From NCBI GenBank assembly GCA_949126835.1, contig OX421497.1, positions 22,199,612 to 22,263,611 of the forward strand: a DNA stretch of 64,000 nt, read 5' to 3'. The notes under the pieces were generated by a model that was not told where the DNA came from, ran no database searches, and saw only the letters and a program-made list of their open reading frames with translations. Origin of the DNA: Anisus vortex. Its lineage: Eukaryota; Mollusca; Gastropoda; Planorbidae. Shown one piece after another: positions 26,160 through 39,120 of the stretch (position 1 is the stretch's first letter; each line of letters opens with the position of its first letter). The position numbers and the translations under genes are program-made.

Positions 26160-29100
26160 CCTACTTACACAGAAGTCACCAAATAATGTCACTTTCACCT
26201 TTTTACCCACGTCATCAGCGATTTGAGAATATTTACAAAATATTTTAAAAAAAACTTTAGGGCCGTTTTGTTATTGTACCCAACCTTTTTTTACCCACTA
26301 ACCTCACTGATCTATATATACATAGAGGGGCTGTCACGTGAAACACGGGAAATAAAAACTACAGTGTGTCTTAACTGGCAAATAACAAGCTTTTTCGGTT
26401 AATTATCACTGATCTATATACAATGAAACTATGCGTTTTGCATGGTGGAGATCACTGAGATAGATATATATAAATTATAGCTCAGGGGTGGAGATGATGT
26501 GACTATTGTAAGAAATCTCTTTAATACTGCTTATATAATACGTACATCTATAAAGGTTATAAGGTTTATATGTATGTGATTATTAAATGAAACTGATTTC
26601 ATTTGGGGAAAAAACAAACACGCTAAATACTTAGCTAAGCGGAAATAAAGAGAATCGCAACTAACTAAACAAAATTGTGTGTCAATGTTAAAAAGATCTA
26701 GTTTCATATCAACGTGGCCATTCTAAGTGTGTGTATTATATAGGCCTATGTATAGATCAGTTAGCTGTTTTCACTGTAAACGTATATTTCTGTTGTTGTT
26801 TTTTTGTTTGTTTGCCAAGGGCTTATTTGCACGTCATTGTGATACTCCAAATAACAAAGTCATTTTAGTGATAGAATTTTTGTTTTGTCATTTTGTGATA
26901 ATATATTTTTTTCTATTCATTATCTCCCATATCAGGTATAAGCTCATTTTGTTTATAAATATTGTATTTTGCTTTAAGTGCCCATTCTATGTGATAATCA
27001 AAGACAACAGCAAAACGTTTAGTTGATAAATATGTGTATATAAGTAATATATAGTAGCCTATACATTAAGGGTCATTTATACATTAGATATATGTGGTGT
27101 GTACATTTTTGTTGTCATCAAGGTTAAAGTTTGTTGCTATAGCGTCAACAACAACAAAAGGGTGTGTGACATTGCTAATTTTTTTTAATGTATTACACTG
27201 TGGTAAAAATATGCAATAAGTAATTTTATTTGGCTGGTACAAAGACACTCTCTCACTATTTAGCTGGCATTTGGAGAAAAAAGTGGGAGGTGGGGCGTAG
27301 GCACCAAATTCGGTCCACTGTTAGCTCTTACAAGATTTTATTGTCTTGAGGGTCCGACTTAGTACCCTCCTTGTCTCCACAATCGTTCGAGCTCATCTTC
27401 TTATTTCTCATCTTTACACACTGTTGTGGGAAGGGACTACAGAGATCCCAACAAGTGCCGACTGTAGATAGCCCGAACCATTGATGATATCTCCGCCCCC
27501 ACCTCTTTTTGCGTCTGTCTTTGTTGAAATATTGGATCTAGATAAAAAGTTCCCAACAGGGGCGGGGGACGTTATTGTAGGCATGGGGCGGTAAAGGCCC
27601 GGGGGGGGGGGGACTTTGGATGACAAGAACATTAAGCTACTACTACTAGTTAGGAAAAATTGTCGCCTATGCAGTTTTCTTATTAGCATTTGTTTTTCAA
27701 AGTGCTAACCCATTATGAAGGAAAACCAATTCGAACAACGAAAATTATCAACTATTCTTTTACATAAATATTGTTCTAAGCCCGTGTAGCATTTTCCTTA
27801 CATTGTGCTTTAAAAAAACTGAAATAATTATTTCTTTAGACTAGTTTCCAAGATTGTGTGAGTTAGTTTGATGGCAACACGTTGTGAGTGTGCTACTGCA
27901 TTCTTCAAAAGCTTTATAATAGCTCAGTTTTGAAATGCTGTGTAATTATGGTAATGGTTTTCTTTTCTCAAAGCAAACAAAATACACTCAGAAGCCAAAA
28001 CTTCAGCCTCACACATCTTGTATACAAAGGTCAAATAATAAACAAGCCATCTTCTCTGTTTTTTTTTATATATATTTAGACTGAACATCAAATGAACTAT
28101 AATATATAGAGAGATGTATTAGTACAGTAAATAATGTTTCTGTAACATTTTACCCCAAGGGAGGTTAGCGAGAATAACTTTTAAACAAACGGGAGATGAT
28201 GGTGTTCAACAACATTGTTTGGGAACCTGTAACTGTAATCTAAAAAAGGCGTCCAGTGCTTTTTTCTGGAAGAGTTTCCAGTTTTATCTCGATTGACTCA
28301 TCAACAGGCCTATATATATACATATATAAACTAGCTAAGCTATTACCTACATACGACCTCACAGTGTTGCCATGTACTGTCATACCACTGTAAAATTTAA
28401 AAGAAAATATAATATACTGACATATTTTGACGTTACAGAGATGTAATGTTATTGCCTCCGTGGAAATGTGCGTCATGGGGTTCAACGGTTCAACGGTGGT
28501 GAAAGGAAGTGTGTTGTAGCAACTTTAGATTTTTTTTACCCATTCACCTTGTAGCGACTGAAACAACAATCATGGCAATATTAATGCTACCCTTCAAATT
28601 AAAAGACACGTTTTGATGAATAAATTATACGCTTATTTATAGGCATACATATAAAGCACAACATTATTAAGAGATTTGACTAACTCTAGTCTATTTTAGT
28701 TCGTTAAATCCATAGTGAGATCGCTGAGTCACTGATTTGTGTAATATAGAGCGTTCAGCGTTTATGTTAAAACCAGTTGATATAAATAAATAAAAACGCC
28801 AAACACATTAGGGCTTTCACCTTCTGTTTTAAATTTGGCGTTGTATCAAGTATATTTTGTGTAGGGCTATACAAATAAAATGTGAATATCCATATGTTAA
28901 TTTAACGGTATTGTTTTGATGGAATATTTCCATTCTGTTTGTGGTGGAATATTTCAATTATGTTTAACTTCAAACAATCTCTGAGATATCACTTTCTGTA
29001 ACAAACAAAACAATTTTACACTGCACATAGCAGTTGAGAGGATTGCACTGGCAATGCAAAAGAAATTGGCATATCGCCCTCATATATTTCCTAAAACACA

Positions 29101-30020
29101 TTATGCCAACTGCACTGTGCGCAGATCTATACAAACCTATTTGAAAGATACTAGAGAATAATATGTCGATGTATAAATCATATATCTCCTTCTAATATTT
29201 GAAATTGTTATGAAAAGTCATGTACACTTTAAACGAGTACATGAATATTTATATAGGCCATGTATGTTAAAATTAGACACGGTCGCATGTGTCATAACCT
29301 ATATAGACCCATACCTATCGACATAGAAAATGTAAAACTGAAGATTTTAACTTGTTAACAACGCTTTTTATAAACGTACCCTCCAGTTATGCCCTTTGTA
29401 TCCAATTAAGCTTTTGAAAAATTGTAAGTATTTATCGTGATATGTTTGTTGTACATGTTACGCACAGATAGTTTCATGAACTGGGCAATTTTTGCCTATT
29501 TTAATTACACTATCTGTGCCTAACATACACAATTAATGCAAGGGCCGCAACTCATCGCTTCTCCCCCCCCCTCCTTTTACATACTGCAATTATTAGGTAA
29601 AAATTATTGGATAGTAGTGTTTGTGTAGCCCACCCACCCTCACTCCCTTCATAATAAAGCTCTTCCTGTATCATATCATTGATGCATTAACGTTGTACAC
29701 ATGTTAAAAAAACTTAGATTTTAATGGACTGAACACTTTTGGGTTTTGAACGATTTTCTTTACAAAAACAAATTTGAAGTCATTTGTTGTTTTTTTTTAA
29801 TGACATTATTGATATGTACTACTATAAAAACATTATTACGCTCAAAGATCAACAAGGGACTATTGAAAAAAAATATGTTATATTTTTTTATATTAATTAA
29901 TAGTCAACTGTTAGAGAAGGAAAGGTTTATTTGTACATAGAACGACTATTCTATATAATCAGTTTGTATGAATATTACTATGTACATACCATGTTTGATA
30001 AAGAAAATAAAAATAATAGT
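26160..30020. other. Probable 3' UTR and downstream sequence
   Basis: No further exon follows the stop at 26157-26159. Candidate poly(A) signals are AATAAA at about 26351, 26644 and 30005, the last in GAAAATAAAAATAATAG. Two TGTACATA motifs (about 29932 and 29979), which match Pumilio sites in form, sit just before it. The stretch is AT-rich and low in recognisable repeats. A GC-rich segment at 27490-27615 resembles the G-rich hAT edges at 22608. The true end of the transcript cannot be told from sequence alone. Confidence 0.4.
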
Positions 30021-30361
30021 TTATACATTTTATTTACTTTTGAATTGAGTTTTTTTTTTCTTCTTCAATTGGGCCTTTTGTGATGGAAGTTACTTATTAA
30101 AGTTGATGGAATAAAAGCTTTAATAGTGTTTAGTCGAGACTCTATGACCTTTTGCAGGACAAGTATGACATCGGCTAATTTATAGACATGTTTATAATAA
30201 ACCTTTAATGACCTTTTGTTGATCCTTCACACATCGAAGCCATTTACTTAGCCTAAATTTTAAGGTAGTATAGCATAGCTTTACACGGACAGTGTTTTAG
30301 TTGGTGGCGGGGTTGAGGTGGGAACAGTTCTTGTAGTAGGCCTAAATCCTATAATAATAAT

Positions 30362-30600
30362 ATGCCCCTTAGTCTTTTGGGCCATGGCGGCGCCACGGGT
30401 AAATTGATCTTCCTCCAATCCTCATGCTTCTCTGCCTTTCTCAAGATTTCACCAAGTTTAATTCTCGTTCAATCCGAGATGTTGATCTCTCGTCTCTATC
30501 TCTCCCCTTTCCTGTGTTTTCGTTTTTTTTTAGAATTGTCTTGCGTTCTTGCAACATGACCATACCATTCCAATTTGCAGTTGAATTTTTACTCTTTCCA
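30362..30600 (-). pseudogene. Degenerate RTE-type LINE C-terminal remnant
   Basis: Minus-strand frames read CKLEWYGHVARTQDNSKK, the form of the W.GH..RM segment near the end of RTE-like reverse transcriptases. At the far end, WRRHGPKD-like sequence resembles the terminal residues of such ORFs. Frames are broken and short, so this is only a decayed tail. Confidence 0.4.
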
Positions 30601-31615
30601 AGAGGTCGTCATATCACCTGATGGTCTGACGAATTCTTTCTCTTTTCTAACTTGTTTTGTATTGTAGTGTATGCGTCAGGTGACGAGTAAGCTACTGACG
30701 CTTCTAATTTCCATATCCTGTATTTTTCTTTCTAGTTCTCTTGTTATAGTGCATGAGAAAATATGCACACGAACAGCACACATTATTGACCCAATATTTG
30801 GTCCTACATTTAGCCAAGATTTATTATATATTGAAACAATTTAGTGTGCTGGGAAACTGGTGTCTTCATTCGCTTCTGTACGCATGGGCCTTAAAGCTGG
30901 CGAAGTGTGTAAACCCCCGAAACGCTTCCATCGGTGGGCTAACGCATGTGGGAAGTCACCCGTTGGACATCCTATGATCACTGCACGGGCGAGAGCACAC
31001 CGAGACTTGCTGTGGAGGAAGGAATGGGCGACACAAGCCGGGTGTCTTGATGATCAAATCTTTAGTTTATTATTTTTGCTACCGGATGCCGCAGTGGCAT
31101 AGCTAGGGATTTGGGGGCGCGGGGGGCTTAACCTCTTTAGATGCCCCTGCAAAAAAGATTTTTTTTTCGGACACTCCTTTGGGAGCCCCTGCAAACAAAA
31201 TTTCTCGGACACTCCTTCGGGGGCCCCCCTCAAGTAGAGGCCCGGGGGATTTTCCAATTTGGACCCCCCCCCAGTGGCGTAGCTAGGGAGGGGCAGGGGG
31301 GGACATATGTCTCCGGGCGCCACGTTAGGGGGCGCCAAAACGAGTATTAAAACTAATTATTAAATTTTATTTTGATGTAAACTAATGTATCCCAAATACG
31401 TTTGCAAGATTGAATTTTGGAGCTCCACAAATATCTTCATTACAAACCAGTTGGCAAGCATGAATTTGGCGCCCCCATTGAGCATTCTACTCATACAACA
31501 AATGACACACCCACAATGTAGGATTGCTGATGGCGTTTTTTTTTTAAACAAAGATCAGTTCGGGTTCAAATATTATTCTTCATTTACTGAAAGTGGCATC
31601 TGGTTTTAACAAGTA

Positions 31616-31845
31616 TACAGGTTGGATAATTTCGAGTCGAATATACTTAGCATGAGTACACTCAGCTAAATAGGATCCAGTTGTTATCACATTTTTTGGA
31701 ACAGTTAAAAGTATAGATTTGTTTTTCTCTCGTTCAACAACCCGTTGGGGAGAATTAAAAAGAGTTTTGCCATTCACAGTAAAGAGGGAGTCTGAAACAC
31801 GCTGCACGATCAGAAGTTGTTAAAGCTATTTATGAAGGACTAGAT
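31616..31845 (+). pseudogene. hAT transposase, 5' fragment of copy 1
   Basis: Sequence colinear with 60198-60440 of the other copy (TTGGATAATTTCGA then AGTCTGAAACACGCTG), with stops and small deletions. It is cut at 31845 by insertion of the nested element. Coding resumes at 37117 after the target duplication GACTAGAT. Confidence 0.75.
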
Positions 31846-32080
31846 CAGGGGTCGGCATTTATTTGATAGCGGCGTGCCGAAGTAGAATTTCTAATTCACT
31901 CGGCGTGCCAACAGCCAAATAGTCGACCTCTGCTATATTTATTATTTTTAACAATATTTATTAAATGTATGTATCATGATAAAAAAAAGGCGCTTTACTA
32001 AGAAACCGTACAAAAGTCAACACATATTAGTCACATATTGCGATAATAACAACAATTACGTAAAATAATGCTCGTATATA

Positions 32081-35000
32081 GGGGAAAGGTGGGTAATTCG
32101 TACCCCCTAAGGGAAAAAATTAACAATGAAAAAACTAACTGTAGAAAAAAGTTGATTTTAACGTTAAAACAATTATTGTTGACAAAATAATGAATATACA
32201 TGATTTCAACGCGTTATTATGAAAACAAAGAGCACAATTAATAAAATTAAAAAAAGACCAAGTGGTACGAATGGACCTCACCAGCGTTCAATTCGTACCA
32301 CTAGGGAGGGTAATAAGTACCAAAAGGAATGAAGACAATTTTTTTTTTTGGAATTTTGAAGCTGAAGTAATAATCTTTATCTCAATTGTATAAAATAAAC
32401 TCACTGGCATAATTCACAAATATAATTATCCATTGATGCATTTTGTGAGGCTAATGCACAGCATGCAACATGTACCCATTCTCTACAGATTAAACATTGT
32501 ATCATGTCGTCCTCAAAGTTCTCATCGCACATAAAGCAGTACCATAGGAGATCTTTTTTTTTTGGCCGATAGACCTTTTTTTTTTCTGGAGCATTTTTTG
32601 CACTTTTGCACTACTAGTAGGCTTATTGGTATTTTATTTTTGATATTTAGTGGTTTTTTTTTTTTTTCAAAACGACTATTTGTATTTTTAGCTTTAGCTG
32701 TCGTTTATAATGGATTGATGTCAATATTTGAGAGATTTCTTATTTCCTTTGTCTTTGTCCATGTCTAGTAACTGGCACTGGTATTGGTGGAATGTTAGGA
32801 ATGTAATGATCTGGCGCGTCTTTAGCTTGAGGCCCGGATAGAACTAAGCAGTCTTAGTGACCTACAACCTTTCCAATCTTTGTGAACAAGAGAACAAGTG
32901 AAATTAAAGATGAATATTCTTCCATACCATACTTTAATACAGAACTGTTTGTTTTGTTATGAACTATTTAACATTTGCTCTTCGCAATTTGTTCCATCTC
33001 TCCATGCATAGTGATTGGCCTAACATGTACTCGAGTCTCTCTGAAAAGGTGTTGTATCTTGTGTGAGGTGGCATATCAAAGCAAAGAATGGTTTGTCAAG
33101 CCCCTCATATTCACTAAAATGTTGGCACATATTATTTATAACTTAGTGAATCAGCTAGAGCGTTTAAAAAAAATTATGTCCCTCATTTTACTGCCTTCGG
33201 CGGGGAGAAACTGAAGTGTTAAGGCATACTTTCATTTTTCTAAGACAACTTAAATAAAATACCCTTCGCCTTTCATTACCTAAAAATTCGTCTGCCTATG
33301 CTAGTATCTCGCAAAAGTACTAAGCTTTAATTTAGTTTATATTTTTTAATGCCCAAATTTTAAAGAAATCCTCAATTATGCCGCCCCCCATAAACTCCCG
33401 AAATTTTGCGCCCTATGCGGCCACCTAGGTTGTTACATGGACGAACCGACCTTGATAATACGTTTGAAACGGCTAAAAAAACAGAGATGTCAAGAGGCTG
33501 CATGCGATGTGTTGTATATGAGAGAAGACTTAGCATAATTACACCCGACTCACGTGCTTTCATGGTGGCGTTTATGTTTTTATGTGTGGGTAGCATGTCC
33601 ATCTAAAATCAAAAGGATAGGGTGAGTTTTTGATGGTTTTACAAAAGATATAAAGTGGTCCATCCACAGTTTCAAATAGTTCTGAATTCATCCACTTTCG
33701 TTGCATGCAAAAAGTGTTCCATAAGGTGCCCCGTCTTTCAGCCCATCTTTCATTCTTTTGCGTTTAAAATCACGATTGGTGGAAGAAAATATCTTGCAGA
33801 ATTCATACAAAAAACGTCAGTGGTTGTGACACCTAATTTCTCGGCACTAGAGAGAGACCTGACCTGGCGCTTTCCTTTTGCTGATATTATTCTATGTCTT
33901 GTGCACTGTTGACAAGTTTGTCTTGTCCATATTGTCAATTTCATAGCCTATAGGGAATGTAGGTCCAAGATATTCTGAAGCTTGTCATAAAATCCATTCA
34001 GATCTGTTATATTAAAGCCAGGCGCTCTAGCAATAGATATCGGCTCAGTCTGGCGTAAACTTAAATTTGGGTGGCGCTTCATGAATGCATTATACAAATC
34101 TTTACCCGCCATTCTTTTGGTCTTGCTGAAAGCATGTAGCAAATTATTAGCCTCAACGAACTGATACCCTAATTGCATCAGGTCCTTTCTTGTGATTCCA
34201 AACATCATTCCCTCAAGCATTTGTATATGCTTGACAAAATCTTCCTCGACTTCAGGTGGCAGACTTGTTGATCTCCTTATGATCTTTACACAATATTTTG
34301 CGTATTTGTATTTACTCAAAAGATGACGAGTTAAAGTGGGTTGGGATATCCCATACATCTTAGAGCATTCATTTATACCACAGATTCCCTCTTTTAATAA
34401 GAGAAGAGCCTTTTTCATAACATATTCTGACCATGCATTTGCCTGTTTTATGAAAAGAAAATGTAAGAATCCGCTGTAACATAGTGAAATACATTTGTAT
34501 AGCTAGCACGTTAAAGTAACTTAAAGTTCTAAAATATTATAAACAGGTAAAAAAAAAAAGGGTACGAACTCACCAGTTCCTAAATATAAGTGTCTCGAAA
34601 CGTCAGCTTTTATGTTCTATATTAAGGGATGGACAAGTGGGAAGGTGAAAGGGGGGAGGGGGGTGAACATCGATAACCTGTCCAAAACTAGCCACCTCTC
34701 GGCACGTTGATAAGGCACTCACTTCTTCCTACCACCGAGTCTCGGAGCCTCTCGGCAGTGCAATGATCCTCAGAGGCGTAACACCAGCTGTTCCCCATGT
34801 GTACTCTTAAGGGGAGCGTATCGGTGGTTTACACACTTCTTAAGACTCCTGAGTTCAGATATAACTCAACAGTTCCAGAAACTCCGAATTTATAAATAGG
34901 TTTTATTATGAGTTATGATATAATCAATTCACAAAGTCTATTGCGGCTAAAACGTACCACTGCGGGTAATTAGTACCGGTACGTATTGCCCTCCATAGAG

Positions 35001-35386
35001 TGGTACGATTTAGCCGACTCAGATGTATCATTGTTTTCCACTTCTATTTTTTTCTTGACAATACAAAATAGATCAAATTATACTAATTAATTAAGAAGAC
35101 TGGATAGTCAGTACACATAACAAGTATAAACAAGCTATGTTTCACCAGACCTACATAGTAGGCCTACGAATAGAGACAATGGTCAAAATAACATCAACTA
35201 GTGTAAAAACATATAAATCGTGCTTACCGCTTTTCATTCTTGTCAATGTCCGCCATTTTTCTATGGAAGTCCTAATTAGTGTGCTCGCATGTTTTGACAG
35301 GCTTAAATCGTAATTACAACCAGTCAAAGTATGTAAAACGGCAGAGGTACGAATTACACACCGGAACGAATTACCCACCTCTCCCC
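32081..35386. mobile_element. 3.3-kb pogo/Tigger-type element
   Basis: Inverted termini are GGGGAAAGGTGGGTAATTCG at the left and GGGGAGAGGTGGGTAATTCG at the right (reversed). TA lies on each side (32079-32080, 35387-35388), the target duplication of Tc1/mariner/pogo elements. Subterminal regions carry repeated GTGGTACGA/TCGTACCAC motifs near 32262, 32293, 34955 and 35001. A broken DDE transposase is on the minus strand. The element sits in a hAT element, so it is the youngest layer of the nest. Confidence 0.92.
33372..34418 (-). pseudogene. pogo/Tigger-type transposase, disrupted
   Basis: The first 156 codons (34418-33948) form a helix-turn-helix region (CGINECSKMYGISQPTLTRH). A CENPB-like segment follows with HIQMLEGMMFGITRKDLMQL and KDLYNAFMKRHPNLSLR. 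An in-frame TAG ends it. Downstream, NMDKTNLSTVHKT is visible in a shifted frame, then ISAKGKRQVRSLSSAEKLG and PIVI. LDGHATHT, the second catalytic Asp region, is again in another frame, and THRMQPLDISVF follows, as in DDE_1 endonucleases. At least one nonsense codon and two frameshifts make it non-functional. The family is known to cut DNA at TA sites. Confidence 0.85.
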
Positions 35387-35988
35387 TACGCTTAAGCTGT
35401 TGTTGTTTTTTAAAAGTTAAAACAAATAAATTTGATCTCGAATTATTTTGTGTGCTTATTTAAAGAAGATAAAAAACATGTGAATGCTATTATTATTTGT
35501 CTGTATCAATTAATGTGAGCCTTGCTTAATGCTTCAAGAGTTAGGCGACTTTCTTATGGGATTAATCAAGTTTTATTGTATGAGAAAATCTGTTAACAAG
35601 TGTAAGTTGAGCCAATAGATGAAAGTAACACAAATGCAACGTTTTTCAAACAAATGAACGGTATAGCTATAGCTGACGACCTTTCTAAGCAGCTTTCCTC
35701 AGATTTGTTCGCAATTCGGCAAATTTTGATGTCCATAAATCGGATGTTTTAAATTCAATTTGCTGCATTTTCAAATAGACTTCAGCCAGAAAACTCCGCT
35801 TTGAGTGCTTCAATGTACTTCTTAAGCTCATCTATGTGTAATGTAGGCCTATATAGATCTGAATGAGTTTTAACATAGGGGAAGTACTATAATGTTTTAG
35901 TAATATCACGGATAAATATGTCTAATGTCCAGTTTCAGTCCAAATTCTTTCCAGTAATAATGAGTAACCAAACAGTTCAAGAATTGTT

Positions 35989-36480
35989 TGATCCTGTCTT
36001 TGTAAACACAAGTTCTACATTTAAATGAGTCGTTATGTCTGTCAAAAACATCAGTTTCATCAGGCATTCTTTATCATTCAATTACGAAAAAAATTGTTTC
36101 ATCAAGAAACATCGTATACTGCTTCCAGACACGAAACGAATCTATTGAACACTTAACCTTGACTAAGCCATCGAAAATTGCTATGCAACAGCAGATCTCC
36201 ATATTCAAATTTCTTGTAGTAAAGATTTGAATTGCCGGTAAATCAACGAAGAGTTGGAAACTGTAAAGTTGACTATTTTAACAACTGTTTCCATTAGGCT
36301 ACGGAGCGCAAGTCCAATAAAGAGATCTTTGCACACAAACTTTCATGGTGTATAATGCAATGGAAGCTTAACAGCAACCTCCCAACGTGGTTAACAAGAA
36401 ATTTGAAAAATCTGTTCTGTTTGCCAAACATCGAAGCAGCGTTTTTGTCATTTTCGGACATTTTATGGGCACTTATACCT
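35989..36480 (-). pseudogene. Remnant GTF2IRD2-like hAT transposase of the nested element
   Basis: Sequence here aligns in order with 9960-10130 (CTGCTTCCAGACACGAAACG, then TTGACTATTTTAACAA and AGATCTTTGCACACAAA). In the 9.6-10.3 kb copy it encodes GTF2IRD2-like transposase fragments on the minus strand. No long frame is left here. Confidence 0.45.
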
Positions 36481-37116
36481 TGATATATACCGCCGCATAA
36501 TATAACATTTTGAATAATATATAGGCCTACTGATATGGTGAAATTATATTAATTTGAGGGATATCCTCTTGTTAAGATAAATTTAAAATATCAAATCGAA
36601 ATCTGAAATCGATCAAGGTTGTTAGCCTATTTATTTTTTATTATTCGGGGGAGGGGGGGGGGGGGTCATTTCGGTGGCACATTTTTTTTTACGTTAAATT
36701 GACGGATAATACTTTATAATAATATTTTTATTGGAATCGCGAAAAAACAATTAAGTTAATGGTTTGCAGATACTGACCACTTGTATTCGGTATTTTTTGG
36801 CTTGCGATATATACAAACAAAACCAACCAAATGTAGAATAGTCAGCACATTCTTTTGATGTAGCATTCTTTGATGTAAGCACAGGAGACGCAAAACTAGT
36901 GTTTATCCGCTGAAACTGAACGCTTTCGAACAGGCAAACGACGGAATGATTTATTTTGATTTATTTGAAAAAGATCAGCGAGAGCTAATGAAAAAAAAAA
37001 TGACATGACACGCAGAATCATTAAAAAACAATTTTTTTCGGGGGGTCCTCCGCGTGCCAATGAAACGGGCTCCGCGTGCCAAGTCTGGCACGCGTGCCGT
37101 AGGTTACCGTCCCCTG

Positions 37117-37923
37117 GACTAGATGAACTAGTAGAGCTGTTGGAAAAATTATCAGAAGATGCAACTATGACGCCTGACACCAGAAGTGATGCAGAAACTT
37201 TGCTGGCAGGTATATTAAACTTTAACTTCCTAGTTTTGTTACATTTCTGGAACATAATACTTGGGAAAATTGATCGTGTCCAGAAACGGTTACAGAATCC
37301 TACTATTAATTTCAAGAAAGCTGCAAGCATCTTATCTTGAATCGCTAGAGCAAGAACTTAGCTTGTCAACATTCGTGATAATTTGAGCCAAGTTGCATCA
37401 GACAATGGAAAAACTAAATGCACAACTTGGGGAATCGAGGTTGACAGAAGGATTAGACGACAAAGGAGGATGCCTGGAGAATTAGCAAGAGATGCAGGAC
37501 TTTCTGCAGAAGAAGAAATTGTACGTGTTATGAACAGCGTAATTGATAGACTCAAAAGATATCAATACAGTTTTTACGTCTAAAAAAGCTTAACACCAAA
37601 TTTGGATTTTTATTAGACGTCAAAACTCTTTTCGCTGAGACAAATGTCGATACACTTCGTCAAAATTGCAAAATGTCTACGACACTGACGTCAATTGTCA
37701 CGAATTGTGCACAGCAATCGGAGACTGCAATATGCTGCTCAGTGCCTGGATTGAAGTTCTACCGGAAACTTTGGATCTTCTTGGTTCTGTTGTTTCATAT
37801 GGAGATGACGTATTTCCGAATCTGCGCATTTCACTGCAAATAATTGCTGTTTCATTTGCAAGCTGTGAGCGGTCCTTCAGCAAACTTATTTTGTCTTATT
37901 TAATTCAATCGGATAAGATCGGA
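37117..37923 (+). pseudogene. hAT transposase, 3' part of copy 1
   Basis: Continues the transposase after the nested element: LLEKLSEDATMTPDTRSDAE, then RRIRRQRRMPGELARDAGLS, and the start of the hAT dimerisation domain (SFASCERSFSKLILSYLIQ). Frames are broken at about 37335, 37580 and 37660. The C-terminus is split again at 37924, and the last codons (FENINFDNVIDEFATVKS) are at 39050-39120, ending in TAG. Confidence 0.85.
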
Positions 37924-39005
37924 CAGGGGTCGGCAACCTAGGGCACGCGTGACAAAATTGGCACGCAGTGCGATTTTCAATGGCACGCGAGATACTTCCA
38001 AGAGGTGGTTTTTTTTATTGATGAAAAAAGATGTTTTTTATTTATGAAAAAAACTAACATTTTCTAGTTCTTAATGAGGAAAACTGACTGTTGAAGACGA
38101 TGTTTCTGAATGACAATGCGACACATTTCAGTTAGTTGAACGCATTTACAAGGACGATTAAAACAAGTGGGTTAAATGGACAAACAATAAATGCAGGAAA
38201 TGTTTATTTACAACTGTTTAACGTAAATCAATTGTATACCTCTAATAATTAAATATTCCAATGAATACCAAAATGCTGGATTTATAAAAAAAATAATAAT
38301 TAGTCAGTAATATTAGTTATATTGCAAAACATAATTTGTTTGGCATCAATTTTAAATCAAAAATAGAAACTATATTTGAATAAAATATTGTGTTTCTTTT
38401 TTTTCTTTTATAATAGACTAAATGGCCTACAATTTATAACGTTATAATGATCAAATTGTAAAATGTAGTTGAAAATTTTATAAATATTAGATCTATATGA
38501 CTAAAACATTTCATGCACATTTTTTAAACATTACATTAACTACCCAGTTTGTATGATTACTACATATGAATTCCGCTCTACTATAATGCAGATAATATTA
38601 TATCTTGCATAAAGCAAATTAAAGACAATCTCCGTTAAACTGAGAATAAACTACCATCAATGTTATCAGTTGCTAGACCATTATCTGGACAACCAATTGA
38701 TAATGTTTACAAAATCATTACCAAAAATGTGAAAGTTTGGTAATATTATTTTTTTGGTTTAAATGCAAATAAAAGGTTGATAATCACAAAAGCGTTAATT
38801 ATTGTTATTAAATATAAAACGCTTTACCGTTTTTTTTCCATAACTTTTCTTTGCTTTTGGTCTTGGTCTTGCTACGGAGTTAAATTGTCTCATAAAAAAA
38901 TATTAAAAAGTATAATAAAGCAGGTTGACTTTTGTTGGCTGTTGGCACGCTGAACGGTTTAGAAATCCTAGTTTGGCACAATTAGCAAAACCTTGCCGAC
39001 CCCTG
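37924..39005. mobile_element. 1.08-kb passenger hAT element in transposase C-terminus, copy 1
   Basis: Begins CAGGGGTCGGCAACC and ends TTGCCGACCCCTG. It has no long frame. The right flank GTCTGGGT corresponds to GTCTGAGT in the second copy; the left flank AGATCGGA has lost its partner by a small deletion. The interior matches 61252-63046 and the fragments at 22975-23530 and 49806-50849. Confidence 0.9.
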
Positions 39006-39120
39006 GTCTGGGTGATCTTGCACTCCTTATAGTCCAAAGAGAAACATTTGAGAATATTAATTTTGACAACGTGATTGACGAGTTTGCGACAGTCAAATCA
39101 AGGAGGATCAATTTGTTGTA
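39006..39120 (+). pseudogene. hAT transposase last coding segment, copy 1
   Basis: Encodes LALLIVQRETFENINFDNVI and DEFATVKSRRINLL with a terminal TAG. It corresponds to LSDLAMLSIEMDTVNDIDFD at the end of the related transposase at 46440-46558. It is separated from the dimerisation motif by the passenger element. Confidence 0.75.

Larger units (their letters stand above)
31846..37116. mobile_element. hAT element of the CAGGGGTCGGCA family inside copy 1
   Basis: Begins CAGGGGTCGGCA and ends TACCGTCCCCTG. Both sides carry the 8-bp duplication GACTAGAT (31838-31845 and 37117-37124). Removing the insert plus one duplicate restores the sequence found uninterrupted in the second hAT copy (ACTAGATGAACTAGTAG). 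Subterminal GGCGTGCCAA and TGGCACGCGTGCC phrases occur at the two ends. About 1.96 kb is the element itself; the remainder is the pogo insertion at 32081-35386. Confidence 0.92.

Noticed and set aside
31054..31350. Open frames around 31.1-31.3 kb
   Set aside because: They lie in GC-rich hAT terminal sequence and have no domain; they are by-products of the repeat.
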